A DNA stretch of 21,315 nt, from positions 1 through 21,315 of the IMG/VR virus record IMGVR_UViG_3300037460_000132; one strand, given 5' to 3'. This DNA comes from a virus. Positions 1 through 6,172 of this stretch are shown here, one piece after another. Within the stretch, counting starts at the first letter, position 1. Every line of letters begins with the position of its first letter. Below the pieces are notes generated by a model. It saw only the letters and a list, made by a program, of their open reading frames with translations, did no database searches and was not told the origin of the DNA. A program made the position numbers and the translations under genes.

Positions 1-1524
1 GGTCGGCCCGTTGAAGGCGATGAACCATTCGATCTCGACGTCCTGGTTGTTGTCGTTCTCAACCGTGCGGCCCTGGCTCTCGAGAGTGCCGTAGGCGTAG
101 GAGATCTGCATGTCGAGATCTGAGATGCCACCTGGTGTGATCAGCTCGAGGCGGTAGAAGATCTCAGCGCCATCGAGGCCGTCATTGAAGGCCACATCGA
201 TCAGGTCGCCGCCACCAGTGAAGGATCCACCAGGTACCAGCTGCCAGGTAATCTCATCGAAGGATTTCTGCAGCTGGATCTCGGTGTAGGCACCAGTCGT
301 GTCGATGGTGTAGTTGAAGGTTCGAGCATCGCCGGTACCAAACACGAAGACACCCTGGGTGGCCGTGCCGGCACTGATGCCGTTGACTGCCTGGATCTGG
401 CCATTGACTGCGATCTTCAGCAGAACGCCATAGCCGAAGTCGTTGTTGCCGAAGCCCATGCCTGGAGGTGACGACTCGAAGTAAGGCCTCGAGGGTGCCA
501 CGGTCATGTTGCCGTCGATCGCTCCCTGGGGTTCCATCGTGACGTTGCCGATGTTGATGGTCTCGTAGGGTCCGAAGACATTCACGAATCGTTGGACCGA
601 GAAGCTGGTGGCGTTGTGCCGGCGAATCTCAAACGGGATCCAGCCCTGCTCTGCTGAAATTGGATCCTGGCCACCGCACATGTACAGGACGTCAGCTGAC
701 TGCGCCCAGCGCAGAGATCTCACGACCTGGTAGGCCACGCCTGAAGTGTTCACGATCGCTTTCTGAAGTGCGCTCTCGAGGCTCAAGGCCATGGAGGCAT
801 CGCCCAGGAGTTCAGCGAATATCATCCTGCCCTGGCGCTGGTTGGCGTTCGACAAGGTGACGGTGATGTCGTCGTTGCCTGGATCGATCTCGATGTGGTG
901 GATGCCGATCTCGAAGAAGGCCTCGAACAGATCCGCGGAGTCGACGCCGCCTGTGCCGATCTGGCAAAGGACCTGGCCCTTGTCTACCTGGAACAGGAAG
1001 CCGTGCGGCTCGTTGTTGTCAGTCGTGCTCGAGGTCTGCCAGACTTTCGCCTCGTCGGTGCCGGTGCCGGTCATGGTCAGTCGATTGGATGCGATGCTGC
1101 TCACAGCGCCACCCACATCGGCATCGGTCCAGCCGGTACCGAGCGGCACACCGAAGTCACCCTCGAGCCAGGTCGTGGTGGTCAGTACTCTCTCGAAGAA
1201 CTGGTAGGTGTTGGCCCTGGCGAAGTCGAGTGTCGGGTTGCCATTGCTGGCAGCGAACAGCAGCATCGCTGGATCCGACAGTGAAGTCGGGAACGGAACC
1301 AGCAAGGTCTCGTCATCGACGGTGTGCGTGATGCTGCCTGGTGAGTTGTCCAGGGTCTCGGTACCAGGTCGGAATGACATCGGCCCCAGGCGCTCCGGAG
1401 TGAAGTTCTCCATCAGCTCACAGCTGTTGTCTATCCTGGTGACGTCCTCACGCGCAAAGGCATCCTTCGATACCTCGCCGCGGTTGAACTTGTTGAATAG
1501 CCCCTTGCCGACAGTCGAAGCCAT
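1..1524 (-). CDS. Tail nozzle / T7 gp12-like tail tubular protein B, N-terminal part (C-terminus beyond left edge)
   Basis: The frame is open from the ATG at 1524 to base 1, giving 508 residues without a stop, so the gene is partial. Residues about 15-56 (RGEVS, an Arg/Asp pair near 30-32, then a MENFTPE segment and FRPGTETL) match the N-terminal signature of gp12-like nozzle proteins of short-tailed phages (GEvSp...R.D...N....p.G...RPGt). The rest is beta-rich and Gly/Thr/Asn-rich, as expected for a nozzle or bridge protein. The start codon overlaps the stop of the tail adaptor gene as TAATG and has no convincing Shine-Dalgarno, so translation is probably coupled to that gene. Its place directly after the adaptor is the T7 gene 11-12 order. 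The family is inferred from motif and position; the C-terminal part cannot be judged. Confidence 0.75.
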   Translation of the reverse strand, partial: MASTVGKGLFNKFNRGEVSKDAFAREDVTRIDNSCELMENFTPERLGPMSFRPGTETLDNSPGSITHTVDDETLLVPFPTSLSDPAMLLFAASNGNPTLDFARANTYQFFERVLTTTTWLEGDFGVPLGTGWTDADVGGAVSSIASNRLTMTGTGTDEAKVWQTSSTTDNNEPHGFLFQVDKGQVLCQIGTGGVDSADLFEAFFEIGIHHIEIDPGNDDITVTLSNANQRQGRMIFAELLGDASMALSLESALQKAIVNTSGVAYQVVRSLRWAQSADVLYMCGGQDPISAEQGWIPFEIRRHNATSFSVQRFVNVFGPYETINIGNVTMEPQGAIDGNMTVAPSRPYFESSPPGMGFGNNDFGYGVLLKIAVNGQIQAVNGISAGTATQGVFVFGTGDARTFNYTIDTTGAYTEIQLQKSFDEITWQLVPGGSFTGGGDLIDVAFNDGLDGAEIFYRLELITPGGISDLDMQISYAYGTLESQGRTVENDNNQDVEIEWFIAFNGPT

Positions 1525-2732
1525 TACGGACGATCTCGATTGACGTTCCCGCGGTAGAGGCGTGAGCGGCTCCAGCTGCCCAGTGCCAGGCGTTTCGGTA
1601 CACCGTTGATGGCATTGGTGCTCATGGCTTCACGGCGTCTGGCCGTGTACTGAGCAACAGCGACCTCCTTGTTGCCACCAGGTATGTTGGCATCGAGCGC
1701 CATCCTGCCGGCCACCAGGCGCTTGAAATAATCTGGCCAGTTCTCGTAGTCGGTCAGGAAGGCCTTCGAGACATACTCGACGTAGATGATCTGCTGGCTC
1801 GAGTAGATCAGCGTGTTGCCGGTACCCTGGTCAAGCTGCTGGACATAATCTCGCAGCGGGGTCCGCATCAGTTCATCGACGTACACGCCATTGATCCGGT
1901 GCCAGTTCGCCGGCAGTGCCTGGACATACTCGTAGCCCCAGGGTGGATCGATGCCTGGATCGTAGAACAGCTGGTCCGATTGCAGGCCGAAGTTCCAGGA
2001 GGTGTCCTCGAGGACCGCGCCGACCAGGCCGTTGTCCAATGCGATCGAGATCCGGTTCTTGGCCAGGCTGTCATCGGTGTTGCTGACGATAGGATCCAGC
2101 ATCAGGATCTGCAGGCAGTCGTTGTAGATCGCACGGAGTGTGTCGGTCAGGACGTCCGGAGCGAAGCCCCTGGTGTCTGGCTGGTTGCCCAGCTCCACGG
2201 TCTTGGAGACTTCGACGCGCTGCTCGAGCTTCGTCTGGATCATCTCCTCGGCATCGGGATCGTACTTCCAGGCAAGCTCCCTGGCCATGTAGGCCGAGAC
2301 CACCTTCGCGAACGATGGCGGCATATCGGGCAGCTGCGGGTCCGTGTGCGAGATCAGGTAGCGGATGTACGGGAACTCGAAGTCGGTCAGCAGGCTGGTG
2401 CTCTCGCGGACCGTCCTGGTGATGGGTGACTCTTCTCGAGCGTCCTGGTAGATGGCAGGCTTGCCATCGATCAGGTTGAACATGGCCACAAAGTCAGCCG
2501 GCAACGGACACTCGAAGTCGAAACCACTATCGCCGGCAGGAGCGCCACCAGTCAGCTGGGCAAGTAGAGTTGCGTACCTGGGCTTTACCAGCTCCAGGCA
2601 GTAGTCCACTGCGTCGACATCGTAGAGTGCGTCCAGGTCATAGCGAGTAGAGACATCGTCAGTGTCCGTCAGCAGTCGCCGCTCACCGAGCAGTTGCAGG
2701 GAGCCGTTGTATAACGACAGCTTTGTAGCCAT
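1524..2732 (-). CDS. Tail adaptor (T7 gp11-like tail tubular protein A), internally duplicated
   Basis: 402 residues, about twice the length of T7 gp11 (about 196). It would sit between portal and nozzle and seal the head-tail junction. Two copies of the adaptor pattern can be lined up. Residues about 6-185 start with LYNGSLQLLG, have LPADF near 78 and a FAKVVSAYMARELAW helix near 141. Residues about 201-380 start with AIYNDCLQIL, have LPANWHRI near 273, and a FKRLVAGRMALDANI helix near 336. Both copies end in a helix rich in Glu, Gln and Arg. A GAGGT Shine-Dalgarno precedes the ATG. The next gene downstream is the nozzle protein, joined by TAATG. The adaptor call is firm by motif and order; the duplication is my manual alignment. 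Confidence 0.78.
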   Translation of the reverse strand: MATKLSLYNGSLQLLGERRLLTDTDDVSTRYDLDALYDVDAVDYCLELVKPRYATLLAQLTGGAPAGDSGFDFECPLPADFVAMFNLIDGKPAIYQDAREESPITRTVRESTSLLTDFEFPYIRYLISHTDPQLPDMPPSFAKVVSAYMARELAWKYDPDAEEMIQTKLEQRVEVSKTVELGNQPDTRGFAPDVLTDTLRAIYNDCLQILMLDPIVSNTDDSLAKNRISIALDNGLVGAVLEDTSWNFGLQSDQLFYDPGIDPPWGYEYVQALPANWHRINGVYVDELMRTPLRDYVQQLDQGTGNTLIYSSQQIIYVEYVSKAFLTDYENWPDYFKRLVAGRMALDANIPGGNKEVAVAQYTARRREAMSTNAINGVPKRLALGSWSRSRLYRGNVNRDRP

Positions 2733-2747
2733 GTCCTACCTCATCAG

Positions 2748-3269
2748 TTATGCGACTGCAGCGGTGGCTTGAATCTTTTCGCCAGCGTATTTCATCGCCT
2801 GTACCTGGGTGTTGAAACCCTCTTTCACGACAGCGCCGGTCGCCTTGTTGCAAACAGCAAACTTGCGCACGGTGCCGAAGTGTCGAATCACATAGTCGTT
2901 GCCGATGTCGATCTCTGCCGCGATCATCGGAGCGGCCAACTCGATCCAGTCATACACCTGGACAGTCAGCTCCATCGCAACCGTGCGGCGAATGACTGCC
3001 ATTGCAATCCAGGATCCGTCTTCCGCAGTGATGCGGATCATGTCGAGATCCCTGAATCGGGTGGCCATGAATGTCCAGGTCTTCTGATCTTCGACCTGGT
3101 CCTGGTTGTAGTGCGATGGCATGAAGCAGGCCCAGTTGTTGTGCATCTGGTCCTCGGTCTTCACCTCACCTGGTTTGACAGGGTTAACGGGTAGCCTTAC
3201 CTTGGCGGGTGCGGCTGGTGCTGCTGCAGTAGTTGTAGCCTTTTTTGGTGCGGCTTTCTTAGCAGTCAT
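2748..3269 (-). CDS. Unknown protein between capsid and tail genes (173 aa)
   Basis: I do not recognise a family. The start is ATG at 3269 with GGAG upstream; a longer reading (to 3326) would run through the terminator hairpin and is rejected. Residues 2-30 form a Lys/Ala/Pro-rich low-complexity tail (AKKAAPKKA, AAAPAAPAK), likely disordered. The rest is a mixed alpha/beta domain with a well-formed final segment (KFAVCNKATGAVVKEGF then QVQAMKYAGEKIQ). It lies just after a terminator and 15 bases before the tail adaptor gene, so a virion or head-completion role is likely by position only. It contains no transmembrane segment. Confidence 0.7.
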   Translation of the reverse strand: MTAKKAAPKKATTTAAAPAAPAKVRLPVNPVKPGEVKTEDQMHNNWACFMPSHYNQDQVEDQKTWTFMATRFRDLDMIRITAEDGSWIAMAVIRRTVAMELTVQVYDWIELAAPMIAAEIDIGNDYVIRHFGTVRKFAVCNKATGAVVKEGFNTQVQAMKYAGEKIQATAAVA

Positions 3270-3286
3270 TACTGGTCTCCAAATAT

Positions 3287-3311
3287 AAAAAGGGCCAGCG
3301 ATCAACTGGCC
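3287..3311 (-). terminator. Intrinsic terminator after the capsid/decoration pair
   Basis: On the minus strand GGCCAG (3311-3306) pairs with CTGGCC (3298-3293) over a 7-base loop and is followed by C, five T and an AT-rich run (3291 onward). It sits 73 bases past the stop of the 80-residue gene and 18 bases before the ATG of the next gene. Some read-through must reach the tail genes unless they have their own promoter. Confidence 0.75.
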
Positions 3312-3325
3312 AAAAATGACCGGCA

Positions 3326-3354
3326 CCCTGCGCCTCCGGAGAGAGAACGCAGGG
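3326..3354 (-). other. Additional stem-loop before the terminator
   Basis: CCCTGCG (3326-3332) is perfectly complementary to CGCAGGG (3348-3354), with an internal CTCCGGAG palindrome in the loop. It has no T-run directly after it. It may be an RNA-processing or mRNA-stabilising hairpin at the 3' end of the capsid transcript. Confidence 0.45.
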
Positions 3355-3383
3355 GCCGATCCCCAGTTACTACCTTACCAGGT

Positions 3384-3626
3384 TTAGACGAGAGTGGTGT
3401 CGCCGTTGGCGTCGATCTGGGTAACCTGTGCGGAAACCGTAGTCGTACCAACAACAAGAACCACATCACCCAGCTTCAGGCCCTTATCCAGACCGTCATC
3501 GATGTAGCCAGCTGCAATGATTGTAGCCACTGCAGTAGCCGGTTCGACGTAGGTCCAAACAGAACCACCGAAGCCAGCACCAACATTCGGTGCCACCAGG
3601 TTAAGTTGCTTAGTTGTATAAGCCAT
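3384..3626 (-). CDS. Small capsid-adjacent protein, possible head decoration protein (80 aa)
   Basis: 80 residues, compact, beta-rich, no cysteine. It has the pattern of small phage proteins encoded next to the major capsid gene: an N-terminal YTTKQLNLV segment, a middle AAGYIDDGLDKG turn, then GLKLGDVVLVVGT and a Thr/Val-rich C-terminus. Proteins of this kind are usually annotated as hypothetical or as head decoration/fibre proteins; that role is inferred from neighbourhood and shape. The start has a GAGGG Shine-Dalgarno, 16 bases after the capsid gene stop, so it is cotranscribed with capsid and then followed by a terminator. This fits a product needed in high copy. Confidence 0.72.
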   Translation of the reverse strand: MAYTTKQLNLVAPNVGAGFGGSVWTYVEPATAVATIIAAGYIDDGLDKGLKLGDVVLVVGTTTVSAQVTQIDANGDTTLV

Positions 3627-3642
3627 GATGCATTACCCTCCG

Positions 3643-4485
3643 TTAGGTAGTGTTCACAGGGAACGCAGCAGTGTCATCGTGCAGCATTTTTACCACGCCG
3701 ATGTCCTGAAGCAACTTGCTTCCCATGAAGGTTGTGCAACGCGCCCACGACTTATCGTTCTTGCGATCGTACCCAACTTCAGTACGAATGTTCTCGATGT
3801 CACAAGCGTGACCGATCGAGGCCTTGGCATGCATGAAGCATGTCGCCGATGCGGATCCAGTTCCAGGCAATCCAGCATCCACGATCCAGTTGACGCCGTA
3901 CCAGTTGAAGGCACGAGACTTGGAAACATTCTCGAACCCTTTCAGGTTTACGAAGTCGCTGGAGGTGAACTGTTGAAAGCCCATCAGCTGGCCCACGAAG
4001 GCTGGGGTCACGATGGCAAACGGCTCTTCATCGAGCGCGAAGTTATTCGCCAGGATGGTTCGAGCTGTCGACACCAGTGCGATGGTTGCCGCAGCGGCAC
4101 CACCCCAGGCAGTGGAAGCGGTTGTGAGTTCGGTGTAGATGTCATCATCGATCTTTCTGTTGATGACCTTCATCGAGGTCTCTTGCATGATCCGACGACC
4201 ATCACCCTGGGACGCATAGATGTTGAATCTGGTGCGCTCCGGAACATCGTGCCACTCTTGAAGTAACGCGGTGAACTGGTTGAGGTTATCGGGGCGAGTT
4301 GGAATGTCACCATTCACGCCACGAGTTGTTGCGGTGGCACCACCGGAGTCAGCGACCAGGAACGTAGCTTCGTTACCATTGATCTCAGTTTCCACTGTGG
4401 TGGTCCGACGAGAAAGACTTTGGCCCTTCTCAAAACCCATGACGACTTCCTGGCGAAACATTTCTTGGAAGGCTGTATCAGCCAT
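3643..4485 (-). CDS. Major capsid protein
   Basis: 280 residues. It resembles the phage capsid family Pfam Phage_capsid_2 (PF19821), an HK97-fold type. Supporting features are the Gln-rich amphipathic N-terminal helix (FQEMFRQEV), a middle region with INRKIDDDIYTEL, a P-domain-like stretch with AFVGQLMGFQQF, and the conserved-looking AFNWYGVNWIVDAGLPG followed by CFMHAKASIGHA. There is no protease domain or delta domain. The ATG at 4485 has a strong AGGAG Shine-Dalgarno 5 bases away. It lies downstream of a separate promoter/terminator region and directly before a decoration-like gene; scaffold and portal genes are upstream, as in T7-like gene order. Confidence 0.88.
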   Translation of the reverse strand: MADTAFQEMFRQEVVMGFEKGQSLSRRTTTVETEINGNEATFLVADSGGATATTRGVNGDIPTRPDNLNQFTALLQEWHDVPERTRFNIYASQGDGRRIMQETSMKVINRKIDDDIYTELTTASTAWGGAAAATIALVSTARTILANNFALDEEPFAIVTPAFVGQLMGFQQFTSSDFVNLKGFENVSKSRAFNWYGVNWIVDAGLPGTGSASATCFMHAKASIGHACDIENIRTEVGYDRKNDKSWARCTTFMGSKLLQDIGVVKMLHDDTAAFPVNTT

Positions 4486-4593
4486 AGATTGCTCCTATTC
4501 AGTTAGTGGTCAGTTAACCGCTTTGTCGGAGGAGGCTCTAATGTCAGGTCTGCCAGGGAGGCCGTGGTGTTCGGGGCTGGCTCGATGAGGTTG

Positions 4594-4617
4594 AGGGTCG
4601 TTCTCAGCGTCGACCCT
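4594..4617 (-). promoter_or_regulatory. Stem-loop at the predicted 5' end of the capsid mRNA
   Basis: AGGGTCG (4594-4600) and CGACCCT (4611-4617) form a perfect 7-base-pair stem with a 10-base loop and no T-run, so it is not a terminator. It falls right at the start site predicted from the promoter at 4619-4648. Stem-loops at the extreme 5' end can protect an mRNA from degradation; that function is inference. Confidence 0.45.
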
Positions 4618-4618
4618 G

Positions 4619-4648
4619 ATGATAGATCAGCTCGGAGAATTATTGCAA
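4619..4648 (-). promoter_or_regulatory. Candidate sigma70-type promoter for the capsid gene
   Basis: On the minus strand a -35-like TTGCAA (4648-4643, 4 of 6 to TTGACA) is separated by 18 bases from a -10-like TATCAT (4624-4619, 5 of 6 to TATAAT). It lies between two upstream terminators and the capsid gene, where a promoter is needed if the terminators are efficient. A chance match cannot be excluded. Confidence 0.45.
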
Positions 4649-4663
4649 TCCCCCACCAGGCAG

Positions 4664-4702
4664 AAAAATGCCTGCTACCTGGTCGCTAAACCAGGGCAGG
4701 CA
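4664..4702 (-). terminator. Strong intrinsic terminator upstream of the capsid gene (second of two)
   Basis: Read on the minus strand, TGCCTGC pairs with GCAGGCA and, inside it, CCTGGT pairs with ACCAGG. This gives 13 base pairs with a 2-base bulge and a 6-base loop, followed by TTTTT (4668-4664). It would stop transcripts from the portal/scaffold region before the capsid gene. Confidence 0.82.
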
Positions 4703-4778
4703 CTGGACGCAGATCAGCGAGTTACAGCTGCCAAGGATCTGCAGGACCCAGCTCGAGAACATCTGGATCCCATTACTC

Positions 4779-4814
4779 AAAAAGAACCCCGCTGTCCATA
4801 CGACTGGAGCGGGG
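4779..4814 (-). terminator. Intrinsic terminator after the scaffold gene (first of two)
   Basis: On the minus strand CCCCGCT (4814-4808) pairs with AGCGGGG (4793-4787) over a 14-base loop and is followed by TTCTTTTT (4786-4779). It begins 45 bases after the scaffold stop. The loop is long, so it may be weaker than the second terminator 80 bases further on. Confidence 0.68.
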
Positions 4815-4858
4815 CCTGAAGCCTGGGCCGATTACTTAGAAACCCAGGAGCGGACAGT

Positions 4859-5848
4859 CTACTGCGATCCCTCGAACTTATCAATCATGGTCTGAGCGTT
4901 CATGTAGGCCTGCTGCGCCGGCTTGTCCTTGTGCCATCCAACCGAGTCATCACGCATGCGGGTCTTCGATTCCTCGACCACCTTACGCGCATCGTTGAGT
5001 GTCGCTTCCTCGCCGCCCTTGATCGGATCCATCGGTGAGATCTGGCGGTCGACGTTGACCAACCAGGTCATGACCTCGGCGCTGTTCATCAACGCACGGC
5101 CATCAGGCATACGCGCCTGCTTGAATGAATCTCGAATTGCTTCGGGTAGCAGGTTGATCTGGTTGTTGGCTCGATTCATGTTGATCTGATACTCAGGCCC
5201 CCAGTTCTCCTTCGCCAGCTTGGTGAAGTCCTGGGCGTCCAGGTTGTCCTGGGTATGCATCTGCTCGACCACCTTGTCGGACTCACCCATGTAGGTGTTC
5301 ATCAATTCGCTCAGTGCTTCCTGGGAGATGTTGTGCTTGTGCGCCACCTCGGCCACTGGCCCCATCATCTCGAGATCTACCTCGGACAGCTCACGGTCGG
5401 CGCTGGTGAAGTCATACTCAGTAGCCTTGAGTGGGATGTCATTGGCGATCCGGAAGTCACTGACCTGCTCTTCGGTTGCATCATCGGGTAGGCCGGTTGA
5501 GACTTCGCCGGCTCGAATCTTGTCGTGTGCCTGGAACGCTGACTCCATGAACTTGTCCTGGTCGGTGTAACGCTCGAGGCGCTTACCCCAGTCTTCATTC
5601 TCGCCGGCCAGGTTTTTGCGCCAGATGTCACCTTTACCGGATCCACCATCACCGCCGTCACCATCACCATCGCCGCCACCGTCACCGCCACCGCCGTCAC
5701 CGTCACCATCACCACCACCGCCATCGCCACCATCGCCATCGCCGTCACCTCCACCATCGCCATCTCCACCACCACCATCACCGCCATCGTCGCCGGCAGG
5801 TGCTCTGTAAACGTAGCCACTGGACCACTTGTTGTTCATGAATTTCAC
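4859..5848 (-). CDS. Scaffold protein with N-terminal Gly-Asp tract
   Basis: 329 residues from a GTG start at 5848, chosen because AGGAG lies 8 bases upstream and the GTG overlaps the stop of the preceding gene (GTGA); the internal ATG at 5839 is too far from that site. Residues 19-69 are almost only Gly and Asp. Residues about 70-329 are acidic, helical and hydrophilic (EVAHKHNISQEALSELM, DARKVVEESKTRM), typical of phage scaffolding proteins. The position between portal and major capsid is that of T7 gene 9. The role is inferred from position and composition. The strongly acidic disordered N-terminus is unusual; it might bind cations or keep the scaffold soluble. Confidence 0.75.
   Translation of the reverse strand: MKFMNNKWSSGYVYRAPAGDDGGDGGGGDGDGGGDGDGDGGDGGGGDGDGDGGGGDGGGDGDGDGGDGGSGKGDIWRKNLAGENEDWGKRLERYTDQDKFMESAFQAHDKIRAGEVSTGLPDDATEEQVSDFRIANDIPLKATEYDFTSADRELSEVDLEMMGPVAEVAHKHNISQEALSELMNTYMGESDKVVEQMHTQDNLDAQDFTKLAKENWGPEYQINMNRANNQINLLPEAIRDSFKQARMPDGRALMNSAEVMTWLVNVDRQISPMDPIKGGEEATLNDARKVVEESKTRMRDDSVGWHKDKPAQQAYMNAQTMIDKFEGSQ
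5642..5794 (-). repeat. GGN-GAY triplet tract coding for Gly-Asp repeats
   Basis: About 51 consecutive codons are Gly or Asp, built from short units such as GGDGDGDGG. On the plus strand this shows as CCA, CCG, TCA and TCG triplets. Such tracts can expand or shrink by slippage, so length variation between related phages is likely. Confidence 0.85.
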
Positions 5849-6138
5849 TGGGTATTCTCCTGTTGTTGTTCATCGAGTTCACCGATCGGTTGCCGGCATT
5901 GTCGAAGGATTTCTTTGCCCACAAATATGCGGCCATTGAGGAATGCTGTCTCGTCAAACGAGCCAACCTGGTAGGCCAGCATGTCGTACAAACACAGCTT
6001 GCCGATGATCGCTTTGATGGCGATTGTCTGCTGCTCGGCGTTAGCGGTTTCTTTCTCATCGAAGCACATCTGCAGTGCGATGAGTTCGTGGCGCTCCAAC
6101 TGTGGTACGTGGAAGACGTCAGTCTCTTTCTTCTTCAT
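5845..6138 (-). CDS. Unknown small protein between portal and scaffold (97 aa)
   Basis: I do not recognise a family. The protein is hydrophilic and largely helical, starting MKKKETDVFHVPQLERHEL and ending in a Gln/Glu-rich tail (GELDEQQQENTQ). It starts 34 bases after the portal stop with only a weak GGAC-like ribosome site, and its stop overlaps the GTG of the scaffold gene, so the two are probably translationally coupled. Its size, position and helical content would suit a head assembly cofactor, but no direct evidence shows this. Confidence 0.7.
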   Translation of the reverse strand: MKKKETDVFHVPQLERHELIALQMCFDEKETANAEQQTIAIKAIIGKLCLYDMLAYQVGSFDETAFLNGRIFVGKEILRQCRQPIGELDEQQQENTQ

Positions 6139-6172
6139 GGATGATCAGTCCGGTTGTTCAGTAACCTGGGCG

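Larger units (their letters stand above)
4486..4858 (-). other. 373-base intergenic region between scaffold and capsid genes
   Basis: This is the only gene-free stretch over 300 bases in the window. It holds two intrinsic terminators, a candidate promoter, a 5' hairpin and the capsid ribosome-binding site. Short frames exist on both strands (for example 4640-4762 on the minus strand) but none has a ribosome-binding site. In a genome where most genes overlap, this spacing suggests a regulatory purpose. Confidence 0.75.

Noticed and set aside
3625-4266. 213-codon plus-strand frame
   Set aside because: Antisense to the capsid gene; the capsid frame is far better supported.
4640-4762. 40-residue minus-strand frame between scaffold and capsid
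   Set aside because: No ribosome site; it spans the strong terminator and the promoter region.
4798-4805. ATACGACT on the plus strand, similar to the core of a T7 promoter
   Set aside because: It points away from all genes, lies in a terminator loop, and the rest of the T7 consensus is missing.
4619-4895. Two plus-strand frames in the intergenic region
   Set aside because: They oppose all other genes, cross terminators and look like no known protein.
5616-5810. Plus-strand Pro/Ser-rich frame
   Set aside because: It is the antisense image of the Gly-Asp tract in the scaffold gene.
5377-5820. Minus-strand Val/Met/Ala-rich frame that looks membrane-like
   Set aside because: It is the shifted frame of the Gly-Asp triplet tract and has no ribosome site.
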